Numbered from the stretch's first letter, positions 51,801 to 59,339 are shown. The stretch: DNA of 64,000 nt from Cynocephalus volans (GCF_027409185.1 NC_084472.1:49339427-49403426); one strand, 5' to 3'. The notes: generated from the sequence alone by a model not told the origin. Numbers and translations are program-made.

Positions 51801-53736
51801 GGTGCACACAAACTAAAGAGACGAATTAGTTTTTGTTTAATGACCCATAACTGTCAGGAAGCAAATCTTCATATTATACTTCTCATAGCTAAACTGTGAT
51901 TCTGGTAACAAAGGGGTAATTTTAAACCATTCTATTCATTTCACAAATATTTGAGCCCATTCTATAGGTACCCAGCACTGTAGTTAGAGTTTTAAAAAGG
52001 CAGTTTTAGAAACATAAATCTTAATTTTCCTCTGCACATTTAAGCAAAATAAACCCAGAATACAGGTTTCCTTAAGCTGAAATCACAGTGCTTCACCTAT
52101 CCACACACAAGGTCCTCACTTTTGTGAACTTGAGCTCCCTCTACTCATACCATTATCTCTATCCTTCTTAACACTTTCATAACTATCGACCCAAGCTAAC
52201 CCCATAGTAAGGCTCTACAAAGGCAATTTTTAGCCTTCCCTTCCCGTCCTGCCTCTCTAATCAAGGTGCCCGCCAATGACCCTATGGAAACCAATGCAAG
52301 GCATTATGCTAAGAGGAAACAATGCATTCTGACCTCCATACCAACTTTCAGAAAGTAAACTATAGTGAAACAAACTATTCAGCTGAATTCTGAATAAAGA
52401 TAAGTATGAAGCAGAGACCCCAAACCCTTCAGAAAAAGTAAAAAGACAAGGAGGGAAAAGAGCTTGGGTCAGAAAGTTTCCTACACAGCCAACAGACACA
52501 CTGTTCACCAAGGTAGCTTGGTGCTCAGGAAGGTGGGAGCTTAGGGAAGGAACAGGGAAAGAAAAGGTTAATATGTGAGTCAAATCCTTTGCTAGATGTT
52601 TTCATTTAAATTCCCATTTACTCCTCACAATAATGCTAAGGGAAAAATTGTATTACCTTAATTTACAAATGAGAAACCTGAGGACCTTGGAGGTTAAGAA
52701 AGTTGTCCATGACTACATCAGCTAATAACTAGCAGAGCCAGCTCACAAACCATGCCTGCCCTGGTCTAAAGCCATTTCCACTCTACAACACTGCCTCTGG
52801 GTTTCTGAAATGAGTGCAGTACTCCCAGGGGACATGCAGGGTTATAGTCATATCCCAAGAAAGAAAAGTCCCTACTTCTCCCTCCACTATTTTCACACCG
52901 TCAGTGTGAGACAATGGTGGTGGCAACACATATACACACAGATCCCAGAAACTTAGAGAAAGAAGGATTGAGAAAAAATGATTATATATGTTTAGTTGCC
53001 CTTGGAGGAAATAAAGTTTTCTTTTTAAAGATATTGAGTGCTTTAATATAATTAAATTAGTATCATAATTCAAATGTGACTTGCTTATATTGCTATATGA
53101 TAAACTATCAACTAAACAGCTCAATAAAAATAAGAGCTAATGGAAAAATCTCCAGTCGCAGTATTAGAATGAGAATAATCCTGAACCTGAAAATTAATAG
53201 GTAATTATAAACTATGTGGTAAGGATACCTGCCAAATAAAATTTTGCCTCTTTTTGGCCACAGTAACTTTTTTTTTTTTTTTTTTAATGGACAATTAACA
53301 CCAACAAATAGTAAACAGTCCCAATGGGTCAGAAAGTTTGATGTATGTTGGCCTAGAGAAATATTAAAATGTTGTTTTCTACTGTGCACATTTACTTGTG
53401 CTCTCTCTAAGTACTGCCAAATACCAGAAAATAAATCAAATTTATAAGTCAAAAAGCTTGGGGCAGGGGAGGGCTTCAGAAAACCAAAATTCCAGTGACA
53501 TAATCACAATTTAAGATACTTTATGGAGAGCTTTTGAAATTATACACACGCACACGCTATGACTAAATTAACGAACCTTATTTTGATTGAGAGGATCGTT
53601 CCGCAGTCTCTGTTTGTTCTTCTGTAATTTACTAGGCATCATCTTTCCAGTTCTGAAGTCAAAACTGCTGAGGTCAACAGTATTTCCCAGGTATCTTGCC
53701 AACTGAGGTTTGCTCCTGAACTTCTTACCACTTGGA
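8193..53736 (-). CDS. MBD2: MBD2, methyl-CpG-binding domain protein 2 (spliced CDS, exons 2-6; exon 1 outside the window)
   Basis: MBD2 reads methylated CpG in the nucleus and recruits the NuRD deacetylase/remodelling complex to silence methylated promoters. The CDS here is the minus-strand join of 53736-53577, 36896-36759, 14927-14837, 13530-13353 and 8319-8193 (694 nt including TAA). The frame stays open across all four internal junctions (phases 0, 0, 1, 2), and every boundary has GT-AG. The product is about 230 residues, equal to human residues 181-411 by length. Landmarks fall in place: Arg188 (second DNA-contacting arginine finger) in exon 2, Arg286-Leu287 (deacetylase-core contact) in exon 4, and the p66-binding coiled coil at about 360-393 across exons 5-6. 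The start codon, the N-terminal Gly/Arg region and the first half of the MBD are in exon 1, beyond position 64000. MBD3 is the nearest paralogue but lacks this exact C-terminus. There is no sign of disruption, and a processed pseudogene is excluded by the introns. Confidence 0.97.
10101..10668 (+). mobile_element. ERVL-MaLR (MLT1-type) solo LTR
   Basis: The order of blocks matches an MLT1 LTR: 'ggcagaattctagacagtcc', 'gtgggcctgac', 'gggccaagtggcaaggaac', 'tgaattctgcaacaacca', 'cagaactgtgagctaataaa' and 'aagtttgtgagaatttgtta'. About 570 bp with no internal retroviral genes beside it, so a solo LTR. The subfamily cannot be fixed by eye. Confidence 0.7.
11974..12179 (+). mobile_element. Two tRNA-Ile-derived SINE units in tandem (CYN-like)
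   Basis: First unit 11974-12056 (ggctggtgggttag ... ttggttagagctcagtg ... cataccagtcacccac) with an A-rich tail to 12090. Second unit 12091-12160 (gggctgactggttag ... caaaggttcagatcccc ... ggccagtg) with a pure A tail of 19. Both have a tRNA-like A box and B box and no unrelated body. This could be a dimeric element or two insertions; I see no clean flanking duplication. Confidence 0.75.
12207..12988 (+). mobile_element. 5'-truncated L1: ORF2 3' end and 3' UTR
   Basis: Familiar L1 3' blocks in order: 'aacaaatgctggtgaggatg', 'acactgttggtgggactgtc', 'tatggaggttcctcaaacaa', 'actgctgggtatatacccaa', 'caatagccaagagttggaac', 'cataagtgtgagctaaa', then 'ctgtaccccacagatatgta' and an A-rich tail. Frames are broken. 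It is quite close to the consensus, so fairly young. Confidence 0.85.
13224..13241. repeat. Short (TA)n repeat
   Basis: About nine TA units, roughly 110 bp from the end of exon 5, in intron 5. Confidence 0.8.
13353..13530 (-). CDS. MBD2: MBD2 exon 5: disordered region into the coiled coil
   Basis: 178 nt: GA completes Gly311, 58 codons follow, and AG opens the split Arg370 codon. The peptide VGPGSNDETLLSAVASALHT through KAFIVTDEDI corresponds to residues 312-369. The coiled coil that forms an antiparallel pair with GATAD2A/B (p66) begins near Lys360 (KAFIVTDEDI). The acceptor is CCAATTGCAG|GAG and the donor is TTAG|GTAAGG. One visible difference from the human protein as I recall it is VSPAV for VSAAV near residue 342. 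Confidence 0.97.
13531..14836 (-). other. MBD2: MBD2 intron 4
   Basis: 1306 bp, phase 1, donor GTATTA, acceptor TTGCAG. AT-rich. Only an L2/MIR-type tail near 14745-14821 is recognisable. I see nothing else. Confidence 0.9.
14745..14821 (+). repeat. L2/MIR-type 3' tail fragment
   Basis: 'cctagcacacagtaggtact taataaat' is the shared L2/MIR 3' end in sense orientation. It stops about 16 bp from the exon 4 boundary. Confidence 0.7.
14837..14927 (-). CDS. MBD2: MBD2 exon 4: deacetylase-core contact segment
   Basis: 91 nt: 30 codons plus one base of the split Gly311 codon. The peptide runs LFWEKRLQGLSASDVTEQ and ends ELPKGLQ. By length this is residues 281-310, which puts Arg286-Leu287 in the EKRL motif, residues reported as needed for binding the deacetylase core. 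The acceptor is TTTGCCTTACAG|CTT. The donor is CAAG|GTATTA, with +5 T rather than G. The fragment of an old L2/MIR-type tail ends only about 16 bases into intron 4. Confidence 0.96.
15705..15835 (-). repeat. L2 3' end fragment, antisense on + strand
   Basis: 'tatttattgagctcctacta tgtgctgtgc' followed by 'gtcaataagatggacattgt' is reverse-complement L2. A small sense tail (ctgtcacatagttggcac) follows at about 15890-15950. Confidence 0.6.
15985..16175 (+). repeat. MIR SINE, sense
   Basis: 'tggacaagttctataacctc', 'tttcctcttctgtaaatgtg' and 'gtggggattaattaggtaa' follow MIR order. Confidence 0.6.
17231..17335. repeat. Degenerate (TG/TATG)n-rich tract
   Basis: Mixed tatg, tgtg and gtgcgc units over about 100 bp. 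Two opposed open frames here are repeat artefacts. Confidence 0.8.
17655..17880 (+). repeat. Old L1 3' UTR fragment
   Basis: 'gattcaattcatatgacatc', 'ggatggttgctgggggttgg' and 'ctacggttttcaacaaacg' resemble an L1M-type 3' region. Diverged, so tentative. Confidence 0.45.
19268..19600 (-). repeat. L2 3' end fragment, antisense on + strand
   Basis: 'aacaaatattctttgagtac', 'gaatactggggacaattg' and 'taggagcttactatttgatg' are reverse-complement L2 blocks, diverged. Confidence 0.6.
19610..19792 (+). repeat. MER5-type hAT DNA transposon relic
   Basis: 'gaacaacaacctaggaggct' near the left end and 'cttaggtgattctgatgccg' then 'ctctgtttgagaaagactgg' near the right end match the MER5 plan, interrupted by a T-rich expansion near 19706-19725. 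Confidence 0.6.
20112..20265 (-). repeat. MIR SINE, antisense on + strand
   Basis: 'ggcctggcactgtgccaagg', 'ggtattattactctcattta' and 'gataaagaaactgaagctta' are reverse-complement MIR. Confidence 0.65.
20413..20514 (+). mobile_element. tRNA-Ile-derived SINE with target-site duplication
   Basis: 'gggggctggtcggttagct', 'gttggttagggtgcagtg', 'gggttcagatcttcatacca', then a short A-rich end. Flanked by the direct repeat tatagtgcag at 20403-20412 and 20515-20524, so one complete insertion. Confidence 0.85.
21118..21262 (-). repeat. MER20-like hAT DNA transposon relic
   Basis: 'tttagcagcatgctttgcct', 'ccactagatgtcagtagaac', 'ccccagttgtgacaagcaaa' and 'tctctgaacattgccaaatt' match the reverse complement of the family I know as MER20. 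The name is from memory. Confidence 0.6.
22340..22795 (+). repeat. Pyrimidine-rich sequence, possible L2 ORF2 relic
   Basis: Long C/T-rich coding-strand character as in sense L2 ORF2, with 'agattctaattaccaaatca' near 22724. No decisive block was seen. Confidence 0.3.
23075..23335 (+). repeat. L2/MIR-type tail followed by a MIR SINE, sense
   Basis: 'tagctggcactcaaatgttt' (23107-23126) is a 3' tail. From about 23155, 'ggaaagagcattggtttgac', 'ggcaaatcacttgatctctt' and later blocks follow MIR order. Confidence 0.6.
24590..26780 (+). mobile_element. Old L1 ORF2 relic (endonuclease end to reverse-transcriptase region)
   Basis: Follows L1 ORF2 order: 'ttacacaagaaacatatcta', 'cataggctgagttccaaat', 'ttaggctgagatgacttcac', 'ggtcattttacaaggctagc', 'tgagactaggatttctgtta', 'ctaggaattaattagag'. 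Stops and frameshifts occur throughout, so nothing functional remains. Confidence 0.8.
26930..27455 (+). mobile_element. L1 ORF2 3' end relic (probable continuation of 24590-26780)
   Basis: 'tctaaaatatataaagagct', 'ggccaataaacacattaaca' and 'tctatgaccctgcaattcta' are L1 ORF2 3' blocks. The 26780-26930 stretch between them, 'ataactaccactcagataaa', looks like a different L1 3' UTR piece. Confidence 0.75.
27460..28480 (+). mobile_element. Old L1M/HAL1-type relic
   Basis: 'cagcaacattgaagctagag', 'caatgccttcaaaattctag', 'cctagacaaacttgactgtg' and 'ctttgcctcacatggtattt' match an ancient L1M/HAL1 internal region. A TG microsatellite has grown inside it. Confidence 0.7.
27822..27890. repeat. (TG)34 microsatellite
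   Basis: Uninterrupted TG from 27822 to 27890. Several open frames in this area are pure repeat. Confidence 0.97.
29430..29704 (+). repeat. L2 3' end, sense
   Basis: 'tgtctagaatgttctctcca', 'ggtaagttccacaagaacag' and 'cactgcagtatcccctctgt' are sense L2 3' UTR blocks, ending 'aatgaatgaataaatg'. Confidence 0.75.
29705..30800 (-). repeat. L2 LINE, long antisense copy on + strand
   Basis: Starts 'tattcattcattcaaaaata' and runs through 'ctaagggctttgtaagtcat ggtgagg' and 'gatgagaagagtcaaggata' to 'cttccaagtgaacggtgt'. It meets the sense L2 tail to tail at about 29704. Confidence 0.75.
31074..31410 (-). mobile_element. L1 3' UTR (L1MA/L1PB-like), antisense on + strand
   Basis: Reverse-complement L1 3' end: 'taattgacaaataataatta', 'atttgtggggtacaatgtga', 'cagagtaattagcataccca', 'tcacctcaaatacttgtcat'. 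At 31411 the orientation appears to flip. Confidence 0.8.
31790..32265 (+). repeat. Old L1M 3' region, sense
   Basis: 'ctggtacaaccctttggaaa', 'tctgggaatctagcccaagg' and 'aaaattggaaataacaatat' are L1M 3' blocks. Confidence 0.65.
32380..32650 (+). repeat. L2 3' region, sense
   Basis: 'ttgcccattcccaaataata' and 'tattcaatcttcaaagtcc' within C/T-rich sense L2. Confidence 0.55.
36759..36896 (-). CDS. MBD2: MBD2 exon 3: start of the disordered NuRD-contact region
   Basis: 138 nt, exactly 46 codons, phase 0 at both ends, so skipping it would keep the frame. The peptide starts GKPDLNTTLPIRQTASIFKQ and ends MNEQPRQ, matching the MBD2/MBD3 region just after the MBD (residues about 235-280). This low-complexity basic stretch is part of the intrinsically disordered region that docks the histone deacetylase core. 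The acceptor is TTCACAG|GGT and the donor CAG|GTAAGG is close to ideal. Intron retention would give three extra residues and then a stop. Confidence 0.97.
37978..38151. mobile_element. MER5A/B-type hAT element, complete with terminal repeats and 8-bp duplication
   Basis: Ends 'cagtcgttctcaa' and 'ttggagaagcactg' are inverted repeats. The interior 'gcattagaatcacccagagg' and 'cctgtgaatctgcatttcta' fits MER5. The 8-bp flanks ctccaaaa (37970-37977) and ctctaaaa (38152-38159) are a target duplication with one change. Confidence 0.85.
38785..38872. repeat. MER5-type fragment
   Basis: 'gcccaggaatgtggattttt aaaagctc' and 'ctggtaattctgtcatgcac' resemble the right half of MER5A. Confidence 0.5.
42075..42172 (+). 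repeat. MIR SINE 3' half, sense
   Basis: 'agtttcttcatctgtaaatg', 'aacagtacctactgtataag' and 'caaatgagataatgcatgta' are MIR core blocks. Confidence 0.75.
42190..42335 (-). repeat. L2 3' end, antisense on + strand
   Basis: 'aacaaatattgagtgcctat tatgtgccaggcactgac' and 'cctgcctcagagctcacatt' are reverse-complement L2. Confidence 0.75.
42648..42765 (-). repeat. L1M 3' UTR end, antisense on + strand
   Basis: 'attgagatataattcacata', 'taaaattcaccattttagaa' and 'cagtggtttttagtatattc' are the reverse complement of the common L1M 3' end. Confidence 0.8.
43745..44255 (+). repeat. L2 LINE 3' portion, sense
   Basis: 'caccaccatctccgcctgga', 'cagcagcctcctaattgct', 'gcagccaaagtaatcatatt' and 'gaatgcttttccctgtgg' are ordered L2 ORF2/3' blocks. 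The 65-codon open frame here is L2. Confidence 0.8.
45940..47560 (+). mobile_element. Long L2 LINE relic spanning endonuclease and reverse-transcriptase regions
   Basis: The sense strand near 46004 translates to LTETWL, and near 46317 to GNLNIH, both typical of the L2/CR1 endonuclease. From about 46860 the reverse-transcriptase region follows ('catgttgccaaactcaatgg', 'gggttttctcagggcttggt', 'ctacgtgctaatgattttcc'), then the 3' part near 47390 ('aacaaatcccgccaattcta'). Frameshifts and deletions break it. The 113-codon open frame at 46018 is part of it. Confidence 0.8.
48094..48245. repeat. hAT-type MER DNA transposon relic
   Basis: Starts 'cagtggttatcaagttttt' and ends 'gggttgaaactcccttg', a worn inverted pair. 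The interior 'agaatgcacacagaaaatac' resembles a MER element that I cannot name with certainty. Confidence 0.5.
48690..49345 (+). repeat. L2 LINE relic with a hAT fragment inside, sense
   Basis: 48740-48880 ('ttgatctctcaacagcactt') and 49100-49340 ('tattttcctggactacaaca gtccaacc') are L2 reverse-transcriptase/3' blocks. At about 48952-49040, 'ggagttctcaaagtgtgaac' looks like a DNA transposon end inserted between them. Confidence 0.6.
50160..50360. repeat. MER1-group hAT DNA transposon relic
   Basis: 'acacgtggctctttaaattt', 'cacagtagccacatttcaag', 'actcaacagacacatgcggc' and 'cacaggaagttccattggat' are blocks shared by MER1-group elements. Confidence 0.65.
50627..50734 (+). mobile_element. tRNA-Ile-derived SINE with 14-bp target-site duplication
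   Basis: 'ggctggatggttaactcac', 'ttggtagagcatggtgctat', 'aagggttcagatccccatac' and an A-rich tail. The direct repeats aagactgagtttga at 50612-50625 and 50735-50748 are identical, so the insertion is recent. Confidence 0.9.
51420..51775 (-). repeat. L2 3' end, antisense on + strand
   Basis: 'aacatttagtaagtacctac cgtgtgctaggc', 'gccctcaaggagctcacagt' and 'cattccaagcagaggaaaca' are well kept L2 blocks. The 127- and 96-codon open frames are inside it. A worn second tail is at about 51930-51990. Confidence 0.8.
52570..52797 (-). repeat. MIR SINE, antisense on + strand
   Basis: 'tcacaataatgctaagggaa', 'tttacaaatgagaaacctga' and 'aactagcagagccagctcac' follow reverse-complement MIR order over almost the full length. 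Confidence 0.8.
53577..53736 (-). CDS. MBD2: MBD2 exon 2: second half of the methyl-CpG-binding domain
   Basis: 160 nt, 53 full codons after one base that completes Ser181 (AG|T). It opens with PSGKKFRSKPQLARYLGN, the loop and helix of the MBD fold. Arg188 in this segment is the arginine finger that contacts a guanine of methylated CpG; its partners Arg166 and Tyr178 lie in exon 1. The domain ends around residue 213, and the rest (SKLQKNKQRLRNDPLNQNK) is basic and begins the linker. The acceptor is strong (TTTTTCTTCTAG). The donor, AAG|GTTCGT, departs from consensus at +3 and +4. Reading through the donor would add two residues and then a stop. Confidence 0.97.
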
Positions 53737-55149
53737 CTAGAAGAAAAATATGGTTAATTGTACAAAAGGCAACAATATTTACTCTAGATCCCTACAGGAA
53801 CCTTTCCTTCTTGCCTTCCTTTCTGCCACCAATTGTTACCACATTATAATTTTACATATATTTTTTTTTTAAGAAATGTTAAAGTTTGAAAGAAACTTCC
53901 TAACCTCCTCATAAGAAGAGATAATGTGTCAACTAGTATTTCACTCTCCTAAGTACTGCACTGAAGCACATAAGAGATGTTACTATAGATTATCCCACTA
54001 GTCATTCACTCAGCAACCACTGACAGAACCCAAACACAAACTTCATGCAGAGCACAATGTGAACACTTCAGATGTCTTCAATCTTATAAACTTTCTTTCC
54101 AAATTAACTTTTAAAATGTTATTTCTGTCTGTACTACACATACATAATGCCATGCCAGCAGTAATCAGAAAGAATTTCAGGACAAAGTCTTCTGAAGTCA
54201 ACAACTCTTTTGTTAACACACATGTACACTCAAATCACTTGGAAACCAGATAATCTTCAAGCTACTGATATGTGCTAAAAGTTATAAAAGAAAAAATTTT
54301 TGAATTCCCACAACATCTAAATGCTCCTTAATATAACTACTGAAACAAGGAAACTAAGGCAAACATTTGCAAACGTGCTTGTACAATGCTGACATGAGTT
54401 TTGTAAGCCAAACTCCTACTTTAGAGAAGCATATGAATAATAATTTACTCCTTGTAAAAAATATTGTCAAAGCTAGAAAATTACAAAAGTGCTAGAATTA
54501 TACAGAGGACTAAACTAAACTAGATTTTCTTAAAAATGTTCTTCCTGGTGGTATTAATCTGTAAGGAATCCTTTATAGGAAGAATGCACCAAGTCTTATC
54601 TAATACATTTTCTAAGCCAAATGTGCTAGAACAAACTGGTAAAGTCAGTATGACATGTCACCAGAAGAAAATTTTGAGAATTCCAGAATACCTCTCAAAG
54701 AAGCCAGCATGTCATATTTCGAACTTAACCTTACACCAACTGACCACAAGAAACGAAAAATAATTCAACAAGAAGACAAAAAGACAAAAGTTAAAGGTTG
54801 TGAAACCAAGAACTAAAATACTCCCCTGGAACAACAAAACTTCTCTCTGGGTCAAGTCCAAACCAATACACCCAATTGTCACAAACTCTATGGTATTCTA
54901 CCACCACAAACTTCAGAATAACTGAAGATCATATCAACATTCTTTTTTCACAACCATATGACTTAAGTATTCCTGAAACACAATTCAAGGCACAGATCCA
55001 GCAGACAGATGAAGATAACCACCAGAGCATAACAGAATAGAACAAAGCAGACAAAAGTCAGAACATAGCAGGAGAAAGAATACAGGATTATAATAAGCAA
55101 ACTTTAACTCCAATTCTAACCTAGACATATAAATATGCTCAGTATCACA

Positions 55150-55740
55150 AAATAAAATAGCAAGTCACCCTCAACATTGTCCAAAACTTGAATCATCTCT
55201 GCTCACCACACACTTCTATCCCCAAACCTGATCTTCTGTATTCCTCCTCTTTGTTGGTGGCATCACTGTCCACATAATATCTAATCTTCCAAGCTAGAAG
55301 GCCATATCACAATCTTCCACTGCCCTCTCTCTCAGCCATACATCCACTACCAAGTTCTAAACATTCAGAAATTCCTCAATGCTGCAAAAATAGCTTTGTC
55401 TCCTTAATAATACATCAAAAGCTTTCAATCTCTTATATATATTTTCTCCAGACACTTTTCCCACCATCCATGGTACCCCACACTCCAAACTCAAAATCAC
55501 CAAAATATGCCATATACCTTTAATTCTTCCAGCAATGTCTTTCCAGAATGGAAGGAGGAGCATAAGCAATATCCTGCCTGTCAAAGGGCTATTAAATCCT
55601 CCAAGCCCAGCTAAAATGTCATGTCCCCTAGGAAGCCTTCTCTAATTCAAGTTGGAAATAATTCTACTAAATACACTGCAATTGTTTGATTACAATAATT
55701 CCTACTTATTTCTTTAATGAGTCAAGCCAGAAATTACAAT
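55150..55740 (+). repeat. L2 LINE 3' portion, sense
   Basis: C/T-rich sense L2, clearest at 'agctaaaatgtcatgtcccc' followed by 'aggaagccttctctaattc'. Confidence 0.6.
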
Positions 55741-55769
55741 GATACTTTTTAAAATCCTCAAGCGTCATA

Positions 55770-56116
55770 CAGGTTGAGCATCCCCAATCTGAGAATCCAA
55801 AATGCTCCAAAATCCAAAAACTTTTTGCATGCCAACATGATGCCACATGTGGAAAATTCCACATCTGACTTCATGTGCTTTCTGATGGCTCAATGTATAC
55901 AAACTTTGTTTCATGTACAAAATTATTAAAAATATTATATGATTATATTCAGGCTATTTGTATAAGGTGTATATGAAACATAAATGAACTTCATGTTTAG
56001 ACCTGGGTCCCATCTCCAGGATACTTCATTATACATATATGTAAATAATTCCAAAATCCAAAAAAATCTGAAACACTTCTGATCCCAAGTATTTTGGATT
56101 AGAGAAACTCAACCTA
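55770..56116. mobile_element. Tigger/pogo-like MITE, complete, with TA target
   Basis: 347 bp. Ends 'caggttgagcatccccaatc' and 'gattagagaaactcaacc' are inverted repeats, flanked by TA on both sides (55768-55769 and 56117-56118). The interior 'aaattattaaaaatattata' and 'gtataaggtgtatatgaaac' fits a known nonautonomous family whose name I am unsure of. Confidence 0.8.
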
Positions 56117-57228
56117 TATAAAGGCTAGCAATGAACAAGGTAACTTTCTGAGAGCAAGACACCTTATGAGTTGAACAGTAAAGGATGTGGTTTCATTTGC
56201 AAACACAGTGGAATTATAAGTCCTATGCTTACTTAAGTTACACTTCATAGAATTTTAAAAAATTGAACTGGAAAAAATATTTTCATAGTTAATCTGTTAC
56301 ACTACATAAGAAATAAAGTATTACTAAATGACCCAAAATTATTTTAGAAAATTGGTAAAGTATTCCTGAAACACAATTCAGGAATTGTGTTATGTCACTT
56401 ACATAATTACAAATAATTGTAATTGTAATTAACCTAGAATAGCTATATAGTCCCTATAATCAGATACTCAAGTTACTGAGAAGATTCTGATAAATATCTG
56501 ACAAACCTCAAAAATGAAAAAAAAAAAATCTCTCCAAAAAATAAAATAAAAGTTCTCAATCAGACATCCCTCTAATAGATCTCTTTAATTCAATAAAAAG
56601 CTGAGCTCAAGAATGGACCTTGTTTCAACAGACTAATTTTCCTGAAGACAAAAATATTCAGGTAGCAACTTTTACCAAAAAGATGAACACTACTGTTCTT
56701 ACCACATGGCTCAGAGACAAATTTTTTAAGGGAATCAACTGATAAATTTCACAAATTAAGCCTGCAATAAGTAGTTCCTCAGGTAACAGTTGAAATGTCA
56801 GCTATCTACTACAGCTGAAAACATACTACAGCCCCATTATAACATTCCTCCATAAAACAACCCTTCAGAGATCAATCCACTTTAGACACCTCTCCCCAAA
56901 TCAAGAAAATTTAAATATCTAAGAACTCAGTTAATAGGCTATACTCATGAAATGTGAATCCATAATTTATGACGTAGGTTAGCAGTTTAACGTGGCTTAA
57001 AATTATTCCTATGTTTACTGATTTTAAAAATCAAGTGGAGGGTGTTTATTATAAAACTAAATTAGCAATGGAGGAAAAAAGGTAGAAGCCAAGTTTTAAC
57101 TATTAGCATATCCCAAAAACAGAATATCAACTTGTAACTATTAAATTCTTATTCATACTGAATCACTACCTCCTGTCATAAAGATGGAATTCTATGAAGC
57201 ATCTGTACTGGATGGCTATCCGAATTTG

Positions 57229-57390
<162 letters not shown>

Positions 57391-58783
57391 CTGTATTGAG
57401 AAAACAGTAGCACATGCCATTGTCTTCTACGTAAATGCTAAAGCTTGTGCATGTTACTTTAAGGAAAGTCAACCTAGCTGCCCCAGGGGATTTTAAAGCC
57501 AGATACCTTTCCGGCAGAAGATGAAGGCAAGGCCCAAGGGAATGGTTAAGGACAATTCTGCCCATGAAATGCAGACCACCTGCACAACAGCAATCTGACC
57601 CTGGAAGTGACAAACTGAGGAAGTAAATGCTAGATGAACAAAATTACTGTCACTTAAGCCCTGGTTTTATCCAGAGTGACTAAGTCATCATCTGTCTGCC
57701 CTCTGTGATGGCTGCTGTAGGTCCTGTTCTCAGAAATATAAAGACTTACAGTGACTAAGCTTTTATTCTAAAAACATCAATTCATAACTTAAGGAAATTA
57801 TTCTTTTTTTTTTTTTCCCTAACTCTAGTAGACTGGTGGAGGATGTTAGTCATTTTCAGTTTTCTCTGCCCAAAGTGATTACTTCAAATCCCAGTAATGA
57901 AATACCATTTCACTTTCAACCACAAAAAAAATTCCCTCCCAACTGTACCCTAGTTACGCCATTACTGAACCAACCTGTGATCACACCTTTAACTTCTCCT
58001 ACCCACTATTTAAATACCCTGAAGAAAAATACTAATTAAATGAAAACCAGAAACATGAGTTGTATTTTTCCAGTTCATATAAGAACATTTCCTCACTTGA
58101 ACTATGTCTTTGTCTCCTTTCAATTCAACTTTTTAAAGCAATTCTTAAACCTAACTCCATCACAGAGGTTTTTAAATATAGATTATCAAAAATAAAGAAA
58201 TTTTATCTGGCATCTGACTTTCAAATCTAGAAAAAAATGTAATTGATATGCTAGAAATACCTAAATTACAATCACCTTAATTTAGAAGTATTCACACTGT
58301 GTCACACTGTGAACTCACCTGTAATCACCATTTCCTGAGCTAAAACTTTACAACCACAACATGCCCTGCCAGTCTACGACATAAAAATTATAGCATCAGA
58401 AGACCTGCTGCTTGCATGTGAAACTGCACTCTGAAACCACCCCTCTAATACAGCAGAACAATTTTTTCATGTTACTTTGGGAACATGGATAATTATGATG
58501 TTTAGTCAAACCATTATGAGGAGAACAGGTCTGAGCAAATACAAGTATATCTTCAGACCATTCTCTAACACGAAAAACTGTGGGGGTGGCAGTCATCAGA
58601 GTGAAGTAAGATGAAGTGGCCTTGAGTGACAAGAAGGGTCATGATGGTAGGTGGCTAACTATATGGCTAAATAGCATCCCCATCAATGTCAGTAAGTACT
58701 TTGTGGGGAACAGTAAAAATCTCCACACCAAAAATTCTATAAGGTACAGCACTGGAAATGTTTGCGACTAAAGAAACATCAAC

Positions 58784-58807
58784 TTTTTTTTTTTTTTTTT
58801 TTTTTTT
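58784..58807. repeat. Poly(T) run of 24
   Basis: A homopolymer T on the + strand. A shorter run is at about 53269-53285. No element body was identified next to it. Confidence 0.9.
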
Positions 58808-59049
58808 ACCCCTTTAAATGGTAAAGCTTACTTGTTATTTACAAGAGTAAGTATTCAAACAAAAAAGAAAAGATTTTCCTAACTTTAAAAAATAATTGTT
58901 TCTAGAATCAAATGTTAGCTGAGACTAAAAATCTGAAATTAAAATTATCTTTTTGTACTTAGGTACAAGTCATATAATTAGAAAAACCACCATATGTTAA
59001 AGAACATATACCATTGCTTAAAAACACACACACACAAATATACCCAAAA

Positions 59050-59200
59050 AGCAGACTGGAAACTACTATGTCAAAATATTAGCAGTGGCTCTCTTTGGAA
59101 CTATAATAATGATTGTCATTTCCCTCCCTACAGTCTTCTATTTTTTCCAGTTTTCCACACTGAGCATGGGTTACTTATATAATCAGGAAAAAAATGTAAT
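59050..59200 (+). repeat. Old L1M 3' end, sense
   Basis: 'gtggctctctttggaactat', 'tctattttttccagttttcc' and 'actgagcatgggttacttat' match an L1M/HAL1 3' end. Confidence 0.7.
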
Positions 59201-59339
59201 ATTTTTTAAAGCCCTGAAGAACACTTATAACCTAATATCTGCCCTAATCACATTTCAAAATACAACAAAATACTGTAAATCTTCACATAACTACCAAGCA
59301 CATGCTTCTATTTATGCTGCTTAATTAAGTGAGGAGAAA

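Larger units (their letters stand above)
36897..53576 (-). other. MBD2: MBD2 intron 2
   Basis: 16680 bp, phase 0, donor GTTCGT, acceptor TTCACAG. Repeats are listed separately. I recognise nothing in 36900-37970, 38160-38780, 38880-42070 (AT-rich), 42770-43740, 44260-45930, 47570-48090, 49350-50150, 50760-51410 and 52800-53570. A testis-specific MBD2 transcript with an alternative 3' exon is known; I could not place such an exon here. Confidence 0.85.

Noticed and set aside
51424..51811. 127- and 96-codon minus-strand open frames
   Set aside because: They lie inside an L2 3' end, and two overlapping frames in a repeat are not gene evidence.
53577..53736. MBD3 rather than MBD2
   Set aside because: The C-terminus encoded in exon 6 ends in the MBD2-type DSxDEA tail without the long glutamate tract of MBD3, and residue spacing fits MBD2.
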